From positions 20,238-84,237 of the forward strand of contig JADZCJ010000032.1 in NCBI GenBank assembly GCA_020851635.1: 64,000 bases of DNA, in the 5' to 3' direction. Source of the DNA: Anaerolineae bacterium (GTDB lineage Bacteria; Chloroflexota; Anaerolineae; UBA4142; SHND01). A model generated the notes under the pieces. It searched no databases. It saw only the letters and a program-made list of their open reading frames with translations, and had not been told where the DNA came from. The position numbers and the translations under genes are program-made. Shown piece after piece: positions 1 to 8,523 of this stretch; positions within the stretch are counted from its first letter, which is position 1, and the number at the start of each line of letters is the position of its first letter.

Positions 1-1
1 C

Positions 2-310
2 GGGCAGCAGCAGCGCGTGGCAATCGCGCGCGCGCTGGCAATGCAGCCGAAAATCATGCTCTTTGACGAACCGACTTCGGCGCTTGACCCCGAAATGATC
101 AAAGAAGTCCTCGATGCCATGACCGACCTCGCCGAATCCGGCATGACCATGATCGTCGTCTCGCACGAAATGGGTTTCGCCCGCAGTGTTGCCCACCGTC
201 TTGTCTTTTTCGACTCGGGCACGATTGTCGAGCAGGGCGCCCCCGACGAAATTTTTGAAAATCCCACCGAAGAGCGCACGAAAAAATTCCTCTCCCAAAT
301 TCTCCACTGA
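2..310 (+). CDS. Polar amino acid ABC transporter ATP-binding protein, C-terminal fragment
   Basis: The gene runs in from the left edge; only the last ~102 codons are present. The fragment opens inside the ABC signature ([12 protein letters not shown]), followed by Walker B ([13 protein letters not shown]), the D-loop and the switch histidine (VVSHEMGFA). The tail ([16 protein letters not shown], then [10 protein letters not shown]) is typical of GlnQ/ArtP/HisP-type ATPases that energise uptake of glutamine, arginine or other polar amino acids at the inner face of the membrane. The permease and binding protein are presumably to the left of the window. The substrate cannot be told from this piece. 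Confidence 0.93.
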   Translation, partial: GQQQRVAIARALAMQPKIMLFDEPTSALDPEMIKEVLDAMTDLAESGMTMIVVSHEMGFARSVAHRLVFFDSGTIVEQGAPDEIFENPTEERTKKFLSQILH

Positions 311-370
311 TTCCCACATTACGAACCCCTTACACGGTCTTGTCCGTATAACACGACTTTGCCGCGCATA

Positions 371-400
371 TTGACATTGGAACATCCGGTCTGATATAAT
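371..400 (+). promoter_or_regulatory. Consensus sigma-70-type promoter, predicted leaderless transcript
   Basis: TTGACA at 371-376 and TATAAT at 395-400 are separated by 18 bp, with a TG at 392-393 giving an extended -10. The ATG of the FtsK-like gene is at 409, 8 nt after the -10 hexamer, so the expected start of transcription falls at or just before the start codon, leaving no room for a ribosome binding site. Confidence 0.75.
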
Positions 401-408
401 CAGAACAT

Positions 409-1443
409 ATGTTCCAATTGAAACGCCAACTCCATCTCCAGGCAGACCGGATCGAATGGCTGCTCGCCGCGCACAAAGCGCCCGCGCGTGTGACGGGTGG
501 GCGTGTGACCCCGCGCACAATCCAATTTCATCTCACCCCCGCGCCCACCACCAAGATCAGCCGCGTAGCAGGATTGGCACAAGAGGTTGCGCTCATGTTG
601 GATGTCCCCTCCGCGCGCATTCTTCGCGAAAATGGTTCCCTTTACATCGAAATTCCGCGCGACGGCGCCAAACCTCTGCGTTTTTTGGAAATGTGCAAAC
701 GAGCCGAACGCGATCCGGAGATGATGCGCGTCTTGCGTGTCCCGGGCACCGCCCTGATTGGCATGGGCGCGGATGGCGTGCCCGTCATGCTGCGTCTCGG
801 CGTCCCTGATGTGCCGCATGTGCTCATCGCGGGCACGACCGGCTCTGGCAAATCCCAGGCGGCGCGCGCCCTGCTTGCCTCTCTTGTGCTCTATCAACCC
901 GCGCGCGAGACCCGGCTTGTTATTATTGACCCCAAGGCGAGCGATTTTGATGTCTTTGCCACAGCGCCGCATCTGCTTTGCCCCATCGTTCAGAACGCCA
1001 ATGAGGTGCGCGCTCGTCTTGAATGGCTCGCCGACGAGATGGAGCGCCGTCAGCTCGCGCACATCCGACGCCCACGCATCGTCGTTCTTGTTGACGAACT
1101 TGCCGATCTGCTCATGCAGGGTGGAAGCTCACTTCAGGACCTGCTCACACGTCTCGTTCAGCGCGGGCGCAGCGCGGGCATTTGTATCGTCGCCTGCACC
1201 CAAAAACCGACCGCGAGCATTCTCGGCACGCTGGTCAAGGCAAATTTTCCCGTGCGTCTCGTCGGCAAGGTCACCGGCGCCCATGAATCGCTCGTGGCCG
1301 CGGGTGTTTCAAAATCCGGCGCCGAACATCTCGCAGGGCGCGGTGATTTCCTTCTCATTGCGAACGGAGAAAAAATCCGTCTTCAAATTGCCCACCTGCC
1401 CGCGACCGACGACGCCGCGCTCCAACATCGGTTCTTTTCATAG
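409..1443 (+). CDS. Short FtsK/SpoIIIE-type DNA translocase ATPase
   Basis: A 344-residue protein with the FtsK/SpoIIIE motor core. Walker A is GTTGSGKS at residues 142-149, followed by a DPK motif (VIIDPKASDFD, about 172-181) and Walker B with acidic D229-E230 (IVVLVDELADLL). The sensor-like TQKP segment (CTQKPTASILGTLVKANFP) is also present. It has no N-terminal membrane helices and no C-terminal gamma winged-helix domain, so it is much shorter than a cell-division FtsK (usually over 700 residues). It may be a soluble DNA pump or a plasmid/transfer-type relative. The ATG at 409 is set by the promoter ending at 400. A small membrane protein follows 92 bp downstream and may be co-transcribed. 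Confidence 0.85.
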   Translation: MFQLKRQLHLQADRIEWLLAAHKAPARVTGGRVTPRTIQFHLTPAPTTKISRVAGLAQEVALMLDVPSARILRENGSLYIEIPRDGAKPLRFLEMCKRAERDPEMMRVLRVPGTALIGMGADGVPVMLRLGVPDVPHVLIAGTTGSGKSQAARALLASLVLYQPARETRLVIIDPKASDFDVFATAPHLLCPIVQNANEVRARLEWLADEMERRQLAHIRRPRIVVLVDELADLLMQGGSSLQDLLTRLVQRGRSAGICIVACTQKPTASILGTLVKANFPVRLVGKVTGAHESLVAAGVSKSGAEHLAGRGDFLLIANGEKIRLQIAHLPATDDAALQHRFFS

Positions 1444-1535
1444 GGCAACTACTCAATATGCCCGTTCCGTCGCGCGGTTCATCACGGACAGATCTTGCGC
1501 TCGTTCGCAAGCTGTCATTTTAGGAGACCCCTCTC

Positions 1536-1991
1536 ATGTGGCGCACCGGCTTTACCCTTGCGGTCATCATCGCTGCCGCCGTAATGGCATATCAAATCGG
1601 CGCCCGTCTCTCGGATGAGGCGATCATGACCATTGTTGGCGTTACTTGCGGAATCGCCGCCAGCATCCCTATTTCTATTGGCTTGCTCATCGCGCTGACG
1701 CGCGAACGAGCCGAACCTCTGGTCGAGGAATATATCGAATCCGAACCTGTGTCCGCGTCGGCATCGTACAACATCTATCGCCCGGCAATGCCTCCCCAGC
1801 CGCAACCACTATCGCCGCAGCAGCTGACACAACAGCCACAAATAATCGTTGTCGCGCCGCCGCAACAATCACTCGCGCAAAACTCTCCGACATATGGAAA
1901 CTATCTCTTGACGCCCGGACAGGCGGCTCTGCCCGCGCCCATGCAGGAGCGCACCTTTCGCATTGTCGGCGAAAACGATGATGACGCATAG
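1536..1991 (+). CDS. Small membrane protein with Pro/Gln-rich tail
   Basis: A 151-residue protein of no recognised family. Two hydrophobic helices lie at about residues 4-22 and 30-53, followed by an acidic stretch (EPLVEEYIESEP) and a long Pro/Gln-rich, low-complexity region (about 85-135). The ATG at 1536 has AGGAG about 10 nt upstream (near 1521), so translation looks leadered, unlike the genes on either side. Its place right after the FtsK-like ATPase suggests co-expression and perhaps a membrane partner, but the sequence gives no direct functional clue. Confidence 0.7.
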   Translation: MWRTGFTLAVIIAAAVMAYQIGARLSDEAIMTIVGVTCGIAASIPISIGLLIALTRERAEPLVEEYIESEPVSASASYNIYRPAMPPQPQPLSPQQLTQQPQIIVVAPPQQSLAQNSPTYGNYLLTPGQAALPAPMQERTFRIVGENDDDA

Positions 1992-2055
1992 CATTTCTCG
2001 GTCCCCTGGCTCCAATCGCGATCTTGTTGATCGCACCGGTCCCCCGAGCTCCTTC

Positions 2056-2064
2056 TGCTATAAT
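2056..2064 (+). promoter_or_regulatory. Extended -10 promoter next to the DUF2207 start
   Basis: TGC followed by TATAAT at 2059-2064 is an extended -10 element. The ATG at 2073 is only 8 nt downstream, predicting a leaderless mRNA. No convincing -35 hexamer was found at the usual distance. Confidence 0.6.
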
Positions 2065-2072
2065 ACGTTGCA

Positions 2073-4097
2073 ATGCCAGCACGTTTCCGCGCGCTTTTGC
2101 CGCTCTTGGTCATTGCGCTTGTCCTGCTCCTCTTCCCCGCCGCCGCGCCCGCACAATCCGGCAAATCCGTCATCGTCATACAGCGCGACGCCGAAATTAC
2201 TCTCGAAACCAACGGCGACGCCAAATTTGTCGAGACCTGGGTCGTGGACTTTCGCAACGGCAGATTCACCTTTGCTTTTCGCGAGATTCCCAAAAATCGC
2301 TTGCGCGACATTGTCGATTGGAGCGTTACCGAAGGCGACGCCAAGCTCAGCGTTACTTTGGATGAGACTGACGAGAAAATAAGGGCGACTTGGTATTTCC
2401 CCGAAACCAATCGCGGCGAAAAATTCTCGTCCGACATTCATACCTTTACCGTGCGCTATACGGTGCAGGGCGCCATGCGGCTCTATCCCGACGGCGACCA
2501 GTTCTGGTGGAAATTCGTCGAAGCGGACCGCGCCTACACGATCCAATCTGCCCGCGTCAACTTGTATCTCCCCGGCGCCTTCCCGACCGACCAAATTCTC
2601 GCCACCACCTACACCAACGGCGCCGAGTCCGGCGGCGCGCGCGTGTTGGATGGTTCGACCGTACAATTTATGGGCGGTCCCTTTCCCTCCGGCGACGAAT
2701 GGCAAGTCCGCGCCCAATTTCCCCATGTCATCACTGCCGCCCCCGAAGGATGGCAGGTCTTGGATGACCGCGCCGCACAAATCGTCGCGCAAAACGACCT
2801 GTACTCTGTGGTTGCAGGCGTCGTAATTCTCATTGGCGGCGGTTTGCTGCTCCTCGTCCTGTGGTATCTCTATGGTCGCGACAAGCCGACTATATTCAAT
2901 GCCGAATTTCTCAACGCGCCCCCGGACGATACCCCGCCGGGTGTGGTCGGCGCCCTCCTTGATGAACGCGCCGATTTGCAGGATATTCTTGCCACCGTTG
3001 CGGATCTCGCCCGGCGCGGCTACCTGATTATCCGCGAGCATGATGTGTTTGGCACGCCCGATTTTGAGCGCACAGCCAAACCGGACCGCGAGCTTGTCCG
3101 CTTTGAGCAAGATACGCTCGATGCGCTCATGCGCGGCATGCCAATGCGCCGTCTGGAGGATGTGCGCGGCTCGTTCTACTATCACATCAAATCACTCGAG
3201 ACCGCGCTCTATGATGAGGTGGTCGCCCGCGGCTTTTTCCCCCGCAGCCCGCTCGCCACTCGCGACCTTTACTTTAGAATCGGCAAATGGGGCGCTGTCC
3301 TTGTCCCGACCATCGGCTTGGTCGCGTATTTCATCACCTTTTCCCTGGCGCCGCTCGCGTTGTTTCCGCTGTTTTCCCTCGAGCTCTTTTTTCTCGCGCT
3401 GCTCGGTTTGAGCCGCGTCATGCCCCAACGCACCGCGCAAGGCGCGCTCGCGTGCGCCAAATGGAGCGCGTTCAGGCGCTATCTTGCCAAAATCGAACAA
3501 TATACCGATCTCGATGCGGCGCACGACCAATTTGCCAAATACCTGGCTTTTGCGGTCGCCTTTGGTCTAGAAAAAAGCTGGATCGAAAAATTTCGGGCGA
3601 CCTCTGCGCCTGCGCCGACGTGGTATATTCCCCGCGCGCCGACGCCGAACGATTGGTTGTTGTTGCGAGACACGGACAATTCGGGTTCATCACCTGCATC
3701 GGAAGAGGTTAGCTCTACATTTCCCGCCTCTCCAACCACTCCCGCCGCGCCGATTTTTTCCGATGCTCCCGAACGCGACCGCGCCCCCGCGCGTCCTTTT
3801 GAACGCGCGCCTTCGCTCGATCAACTGGCAAACAGTTCCTTTGTGGCGCTCAATACCGTCAGCGGCAACATGTTCGAGTTTCTCAACACTTCTGCCGACG
3901 CCTTTGTCGCCAAACCCGAAACGCGCACCACATCACAGCAAGTCTCTGATAGTGTCGGCGATTTCGCCAATTGGATCGGTTCTTCGTCGAGCAGCAGCAG
4001 CGATTCCTCAAGTTGGTCCGGCAGCAGTTCGTCGAGCAGCAGTTCATCCGGTGGCGGAGGGGGTGGTGGCGGCGGTGGCTCTAGTGGTTTTGGCTAA
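2073..4097 (+). CDS. DUF2207 family membrane protein with Ser/Gly-rich tail
   Basis: A 674-residue exported membrane protein. A signal peptide covers residues 1 to about 27 (hydrophobic LLPLLVIALVLLLF, then AAAPAQS). The extracytoplasmic region begins like DUF2207 proteins (a predicted beta-rich domain from about residue 32). A transmembrane helix follows at about 247-268 (VVILIGGGLLLLVLWYLYG), then a cytoplasmic stretch, a hydrophobic hairpin around 405-450 and a soluble region. The last ~40 residues are almost only Ser and Gly, which is characteristic of this family. The molecular role of DUF2207 is unknown. The start is fixed by the extended -10 at 2059-2064. Confidence 0.85.
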   Translation: MPARFRALLPLLVIALVLLLFPAAAPAQSGKSVIVIQRDAEITLETNGDAKFVETWVVDFRNGRFTFAFREIPKNRLRDIVDWSVTEGDAKLSVTLDETDEKIRATWYFPETNRGEKFSSDIHTFTVRYTVQGAMRLYPDGDQFWWKFVEADRAYTIQSARVNLYLPGAFPTDQILATTYTNGAESGGARVLDGSTVQFMGGPFPSGDEWQVRAQFPHVITAAPEGWQVLDDRAAQIVAQNDLYSVVAGVVILIGGGLLLLVLWYLYGRDKPTIFNAEFLNAPPDDTPPGVVGALLDERADLQDILATVADLARRGYLIIREHDVFGTPDFERTAKPDRELVRFEQDTLDALMRGMPMRRLEDVRGSFYYHIKSLETALYDEVVARGFFPRSPLATRDLYFRIGKWGAVLVPTIGLVAYFITFSLAPLALFPLFSLELFFLALLGLSRVMPQRTAQGALACAKWSAFRRYLAKIEQYTDLDAAHDQFAKYLAFAVAFGLEKSWIEKFRATSAPAPTWYIPRAPTPNDWLLLRDTDNSGSSPASEEVSSTFPASPTTPAAPIFSDAPERDRAPARPFERAPSLDQLANSSFVALNTVSGNMFEFLNTSADAFVAKPETRTTSQQVSDSVGDFANWIGSSSSSSSDSSSWSGSSSSSSSSSGGGGGGGGGGSSGFG

Positions 4098-4121
4098 TTC
4101 CTGATAACTTGCCGGTGAAAC

Positions 4122-5429
4122 ATGACTATGAACATGAACATCAATCTCGCCTATGGCAGCGGGCGCCTGCCTATTCAACTCCCCTCTGACCGTACTACGG
4201 TCATCGAACCCGGATACGTGACCGGCATTGCGCGTGACCGGGAATTTCAGGCGCTCACCGACGCGCTCTGCAATCCCATCGCGCACGCCCCCTTGCGTGA
4301 CAGCGTCACCCGGACCGACACGGTCGCCATCCTGATTTGCGACATCACCCGCGCCATCCCGACCGCGCGCATTCTCCCGCCGCTTTTGAGCGAGCTCGAA
4401 CGCGCGGGCGTGCCCGATCAAAATATCGTCATTCTGAACGCGACGGGCACACATCGTATCAATAGCGACGATGAATTACGCGCGATGGTTGGCGCAGAAA
4501 TCTTTGCGCGCTTGCGCGTCGAAAATCACGAGTGTCACGATCAGACCGCGCATCAGCTCCTCGGCGTCACGCGCGGCGGGCGCAGCGTGCGTGTGGACTC
4601 GCGCCTCCTGGATGCTTCTGTGCGCATCATGACCGGTTTTATCGAACCGCATTTCTTTGCGGGCTTTAGCGGCGGACCCAAGATGATTGTTCCCGGGCTT
4701 GCCTCACTCGATACGATCATGCAAATGCACGACGCCGCGCTGATTGGGCAAGCGAACGCGCGCTGGGGCATCACCCACGGCAACCCTCTCTGGCAGGAAC
4801 TGCGCGACGCCGTGGATCTGGTGTTTGCAGCGCGTCCCGCTGTCAATTTCAATTACAACATTACACTCAATCGCGACCTGGACATTACCGGGATTTTCTG
4901 TGGAGAGCTGGATGCCAGTCACGATGCGGGGTGCGCGTTCGCGCGCGAGGTAGCTATGCAGCGCGTGAGCGAACCATTCGATATTGTCGTCACCTCCAAC
5001 AGCGGCTACCCGCTCGACCTCAACCTCTATCAAACGGTCAAAGGCATGTCCGCTGCCGCGCAGGTGGTCAAACAAGACGGCGCCATCGTCGTCGCGTCCG
5101 AATGTCGCGAGGGCTTTCCCGCTCATGGCAAATACCGCGCGCTCCTTGCCAAAGGTTCTACGCCCGACGAATGGCTCCACATGATTCACGCGCACGACTT
5201 TGCCCAGCACGACCAGTGGCAGGTGCAGATGCAAGCCCAAATCCAAAAAAAGGCGCAGGTCTACCTGTATACTGACGGTCTCACCGCTGAGGATGTCCGC
5301 TCAGCCCAAATCACCCCCATCCGCAGCGTCGAAAACACGGTCATGAATCTGCTCGCCGAACGCGGCAAAAACAGCAGGGTCTGTGTCCTCCCCGAAGGAC
5401 CCCAGACGATTCCCTATGTGGGGCACTAA
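4122..5429 (+). CDS. larA: LarA-like nickel-dependent lactate racemase family protein
   Basis: A 435-residue protein of the LarA (DUF2088) family, close to the usual length of about 425. Supporting segments are the N-terminal LAYGSGRLPIQLP, the ICDITRAIPTARILPPLL helix region, TGTHR, and the conserved FAGFSGGPKMIVPGLAS. LarA interconverts D- and L-lactate using a nickel-pincer cofactor; many LarA homologues act on other 2-hydroxyacids, so the substrate is uncertain. No larB, larC or larE cofactor-synthesis gene is in the window. Possible starts are 4122 or internal ATGs at 4128 and 4134; no clear ribosome binding site separates them. Confidence 0.85.
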   Translation: MTMNMNINLAYGSGRLPIQLPSDRTTVIEPGYVTGIARDREFQALTDALCNPIAHAPLRDSVTRTDTVAILICDITRAIPTARILPPLLSELERAGVPDQNIVILNATGTHRINSDDELRAMVGAEIFARLRVENHECHDQTAHQLLGVTRGGRSVRVDSRLLDASVRIMTGFIEPHFFAGFSGGPKMIVPGLASLDTIMQMHDAALIGQANARWGITHGNPLWQELRDAVDLVFAARPAVNFNYNITLNRDLDITGIFCGELDASHDAGCAFAREVAMQRVSEPFDIVVTSNSGYPLDLNLYQTVKGMSAAAQVVKQDGAIVVASECREGFPAHGKYRALLAKGSTPDEWLHMIHAHDFAQHDQWQVQMQAQIQKKAQVYLYTDGLTAEDVRSAQITPIRSVENTVMNLLAERGKNSRVCVLPEGPQTIPYVGH

Positions 5430-5439
5430 AGCGCCAGTT

Positions 5440-5482
5440 CTTTGCCGTTTGGACACAGCTCTACAGTGTCCAAACGACAAAG
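5440..5482 (+). terminator. Near-perfect 17-bp hairpin after the LarA gene
   Basis: Arms 5440-5456 and 5466-5482 are complementary apart from one G-T type position, with a 9-nt loop. The hairpin lies 11 nt after the LarA stop and 8 nt before the -35 element of the next promoter. There is no T-run, so it could be a 3' processing or stabilising hairpin, or an operator for the downstream promoter. Confidence 0.5.
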
Positions 5483-5489
5483 AAATACA

Positions 5490-5519
5490 TTGACACTCTT
5501 TTCCCAATCGTGCTACACT
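5490..5519 (+). promoter_or_regulatory. Promoter of the subtilase gene, predicted leaderless
   Basis: TTGACA at 5490-5495, an 18-bp spacer, and TACACT at 5514-5519 preceded by TGC (extended -10). The GTG start at 5527 is 7 nt after the hexamer, so the mRNA should begin at the start codon. Confidence 0.7.
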
Positions 5520-5526
5520 CGCCATC

Positions 5527-7236
5527 GTGCTCGCTTCCACCGCCACCGTGTCCTCCAATCTCACTTCCTCTGCCGATTACGCGTTTTGTCCGCTCTGTGG
5601 ACGCCGCGCGGATGCGGTCCTTCTCGAACTGGCGCGCCAACTGGAACCGCACATTTCCGCCCATCTGCGCGCCAAACATCCCGCTTGGAATCAAGCGCGC
5701 GGCGCGTGTCCGCGCTGTGTCCTCGAAGCAGTCGTCGCCACGCGCCAACACCATCACGCCGATTCGATCCAATCCGAAACGCTCTCGCCTTTTCCGATCT
5801 ATTCGCGCGACGAAACCGCGCTCTTGCCCACGCCCTATCGGGTGCGGGCATATCCGCAATTTACGGGGCGCGGCATCGTCATGGCGTTCCTCGATTCCGG
5901 TTTCTACCCGCATCCCGATCTCACCAGTCCGTACAATCGCATCCTCGCCCACATTGATGCAACCGTCCGCGAGCCGTTTGAACGCCCGAATTTTCGCCGT
6001 CCTGTTTTGACCAGCTGGCACGGTCTCATGACTACGTCGGTTGCCGCGGGCAACGGTTTTTTGTCGGATGGACAATATCGCGGCATCGCGACCGGCGCGC
6101 AGTTGGTTTTGGTCAAGACCGGCAACCGGCGCGGGTATCGCATCCGCGAGGACGACATTTATCGCGCGCTCAACTGGGTCATTTACAATCAGCACCGCTA
6201 CAACATTCGGGTCGTCAATCTTTCCGTCGGCGGCGATTTTCCCTCCAACGGCGCATTGACTCCCCTTGAAGAGCTGGTTCAAGAAGCGAGCGCGCGCGGG
6301 ATCGTCGTCGTCTGTGCGGCGGGGAACGACGGCGTGGAGCAGTTGGTCCCGCCCGCCAGCGCCCCTTCTGCCATCACGGTCGGCGGGCTGGATGATCGCA
6401 ACTCGCTGGAGCGCAATCGCTTTCGGTTGTATCATTCCAATTATGGCCACGGCGGTTTGCTCAAAGCCAAGCCCGATCTGATTGCGCCCGCTATCTGGAT
6501 TGCCGCGCCCATGCTGCCCCATACATGGGTCTATAACGAAGGTCAATATCTGCACAAGCTGCTTTACGCTTCGGACGAGGAGCTCACCAGACTGCTCCGC
6601 ACGCGCAAGGCACAAAACAAATTCAAAAAGGAAACGCTCGACTCGCCGCTCGCACATGTCCGTCGCGTGATTCGCGAACGCATGGTCGAACAAAAATACA
6701 TCCACGCGCATTATCAGCACGTGGATGGCACGTCAATGGCAGCTCCCATTGTCAGTTCGGTGGTCGCCCAAATGCTCGAAGCCAACCCGACCCTTGTGCC
6801 GGCGCAAATCGAAAAAATTCTTTGCGACACGGCGCGCCCGCTCGAACATTCTCCGCGCGCCCCCCAGGGTCATGGCGTGCTCGATGCCCCGCGCGCCGTT
6901 GGCGCCGCCTTGCGCGCGCCGGGTGGCGCCATGCACGGTCAGCCCTTGTCTCCACATCTGCATGATGGGCTTGTCACCTTTCGTTATTACGACGCCGACG
7001 CAAAACGCGTCACCGTCATTGGCGAATGGAACGGTTGGCGTCCCAATGCCCATCGCCTCCGCGAGAGCGCGGGCGTGTGGAGCATCAGCATCCCGCGCCC
7101 CGGGCGCGGCGTCTATGCCTACAAATTTCTCGTCGAACGCGAGCCGCGGACTCTATGGGTCGGCGACCCCGAAAATTCCAACGGCATCCCCGACGGCGCG
7201 GGCGGCTTGTACTCACAACTCGAAATCACCGTCTAG
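5527..7236 (+). CDS. Subtilisin-like S8 serine protease with N-terminal Cys pairs and C-terminal glycogen-binding-like domain
   Basis: A 569-residue subtilase. The triad is visible as D123 (AFLDSGFYPHPDL), H165 (SWHGLMTTS) and S403 (DGTSMAAP), with the oxyanion asparagine N267 (CAAGNDG). There is no signal peptide, so it probably works in the cytoplasm. The N-terminus has two CxxC pairs (C21/C24 and C61/C64), likely one zinc site. The last ~85 residues form an E-set/CBM48-like module with the hallmark GEWNGW near residue 506, seen in AMPK-beta and glycogen-branching enzymes. This combination is unusual for S8 peptidases. An insert between about 330 and 395 is charged and helical. The GTG start is set by the promoter ending at 5519. 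Confidence 0.88.
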   Translation: MLASTATVSSNLTSSADYAFCPLCGRRADAVLLELARQLEPHISAHLRAKHPAWNQARGACPRCVLEAVVATRQHHHADSIQSETLSPFPIYSRDETALLPTPYRVRAYPQFTGRGIVMAFLDSGFYPHPDLTSPYNRILAHIDATVREPFERPNFRRPVLTSWHGLMTTSVAAGNGFLSDGQYRGIATGAQLVLVKTGNRRGYRIREDDIYRALNWVIYNQHRYNIRVVNLSVGGDFPSNGALTPLEELVQEASARGIVVVCAAGNDGVEQLVPPASAPSAITVGGLDDRNSLERNRFRLYHSNYGHGGLLKAKPDLIAPAIWIAAPMLPHTWVYNEGQYLHKLLYASDEELTRLLRTRKAQNKFKKETLDSPLAHVRRVIRERMVEQKYIHAHYQHVDGTSMAAPIVSSVVAQMLEANPTLVPAQIEKILCDTARPLEHSPRAPQGHGVLDAPRAVGAALRAPGGAMHGQPLSPHLHDGLVTFRYYDADAKRVTVIGEWNGWRPNAHRLRESAGVWSISIPRPGRGVYAYKFLVEREPRTLWVGDPENSNGIPDGAGGLYSQLEITV

Positions 7237-7257
7237 CCGCCAATCTTGCTGGCCATT

Positions 7258-7292
7258 CGAAAATCGAAAATCGAAAATCGAAAATCGAAAAT
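7258..7292 (+). repeat. Five perfect heptamer tandem repeats (CGAAAAT)
   Basis: Five exact head-to-tail copies of CGAAAAT fill 7258-7292, between the subtilase stop and the esterase start. The same unit recurs around 50906-50947, and other heptamer arrays with different units lie elsewhere in the window. Confidence 0.9.
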
Positions 7293-7352
7293 AGCGATGC
7301 TCTTTATCGCCGCAATCAGCAATCAAAAACAATCATCAACCCGAGGTCTCTT

Positions 7353-8084
7353 ATGAATCGCTTTATTGACGGCTGGCACAGCCCATCGCTCGACAAATGG
7401 ATGGAAATTGTTACTTATGGGTACTATGGTTTTCCATTGCTCTTGTTTCCCACAGCGGCGGCGGACTTTTTGGAATACGAACGCTTTCAGGTGATTGACG
7501 TGCTTGCCCCGTTTATTGACGCCGGCAGGGTCAAGGTCTTTTCCATCAACAGCATCAACCGCGAGGCATGGCTCAATCGCAATCTGCATCCCGGCGCAAT
7601 GGCATGGCGTCAGGTCCAATACAACAAATATATCTGCGACGAGGTCATCCCCTACATCTGGAACTCTTGTCGGGGTCGCATCGGCGTCGTTACGGCAGGC
7701 GCGTCGCTCGGCGCGTATCACGCCGCCAACCAGCTCTTTCGCCGTCCCGACCTGTTTGCGGGCACCATCGCCATGAGCGGTGACTATGACATTCGCCACT
7801 ATATGCACAGCGATTACTATGACGACAACATCTATTTCAACAATCCTGTCCAATACATCCCGAACCTCGGCGGCGAATACTTGAATGCGCTCTACTACAA
7901 ACGTGACATCTTTATCGCCACGGGACAGGGCAGTTATGAGAATCCCGGCGCCTCGCGCTATCTTTCAGGTCTCCTCATGGCAAAAAGCATCCCGCACGAA
8001 CTCTCGATGTGGGGCTACGAATGGCCCCACGACTGGCCCACGTGGCGCGCCATGCTCAAATACTTTGTCGGCGAGCGTATGTAG
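7353..8084 (+). CDS. Esterase-D-like alpha/beta hydrolase of the amidoligase cluster
   Basis: A 243-residue alpha/beta hydrolase. The nucleophile elbow is GASLGAYHAANQLF (GxSxG), followed by the strand-helix FAGTIAMSGDYD and a C-terminal histidine in GYEWPHDWPTW. This matches the putative esterase group related to esterase D and mycolyltransferases. The ATG at 7353 has GAGG at 7343-7346. It is the first gene of a run that continues into a phosphatase-like gene, ATP-grasp ligases and a YbdK-type ligase, suggesting that it releases, transfers or trims an ester or acyl intermediate of that pathway. The substrate is unknown. Confidence 0.8.
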   Translation: MNRFIDGWHSPSLDKWMEIVTYGYYGFPLLLFPTAAADFLEYERFQVIDVLAPFIDAGRVKVFSINSINREAWLNRNLHPGAMAWRQVQYNKYICDEVIPYIWNSCRGRIGVVTAGASLGAYHAANQLFRRPDLFAGTIAMSGDYDIRHYMHSDYYDDNIYFNNPVQYIPNLGGEYLNALYYKRDIFIATGQGSYENPGASRYLSGLLMAKSIPHELSMWGYEWPHDWPTWRAMLKYFVGERM

Positions 8085-8148
8085 TGACGGCTTTGGCCGT
8101 CCACAGCCAGTCGTCCGCGACCACCTGATTTTCAATCATTACCGAACG

Positions 8149-8157
8149 TGGTATAAC
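8149..8157 (+). promoter_or_regulatory. Possible extended -10 element upstream of the 114-aa gene
   Basis: TGG followed by TATAAC at 8152-8157 resembles an extended -10; the next ATG in a long frame is at 8179, about 22 nt later. No good -35 was seen. Confidence 0.4.
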
Positions 8158-8178
8158 TTGTTCGCTGTCTCATTTTAT

Positions 8179-8523
8179 ATGACCCTCTTGTATCCCGACG
8201 GCGCAGTCGCCGAGGATTTCACCGCCGGCGGTGGCAGCAAACAAAATGCCACCGAGGACGACCTCATTCATGCCCTCGCCGCCCTCGAACGCGGCGACAT
8301 CGAGTATGTTGGATTGGAGGACGACACCTCCAAAATGTTTATGCAGACCGCGGGCGATGGCGCGAACGGATACATTCTCGAATGCAATAACGGACAGGAC
8401 GATTCCATGATGCGCGCGCCGGGCACATTGAGCGGAACACAGATTATCGCCGCCCTGTCATCCTTTTTCAATCACGATGACGCGTGGCGCACAATGTTCC
8501 GTTGGGAGCGAATGACGCATTGA
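8179..8523 (+). CDS. Hypothetical 114-aa protein in the amidoligase cluster
   Basis: Small acidic protein with no confident family. It has an N-terminal TLLYPDGA segment, an acidic helix (TEDDLIHALAALERGD), a beta-rich middle (DTSKMFMQTAGDGANGYILE) and a C-terminal helix with W-x-x-M-F-R-W. The arrangement faintly recalls Imm1-type immunity proteins, but this is a weak visual resemblance. Its stop codon overlaps the start of the phosphatase-like gene (TTGA at 8520-8523), so the two are translationally linked. There is no ribosome binding site before the ATG at 8179. It could be a dedicated accessory or substrate-carrier protein of the cluster. Confidence 0.6.
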   Translation: MTLLYPDGAVAEDFTAGGGSKQNATEDDLIHALAALERGDIEYVGLEDDTSKMFMQTAGDGANGYILECNNGQDDSMMRAPGTLSGTQIIAALSSFFNHDDAWRTMFRWERMTH

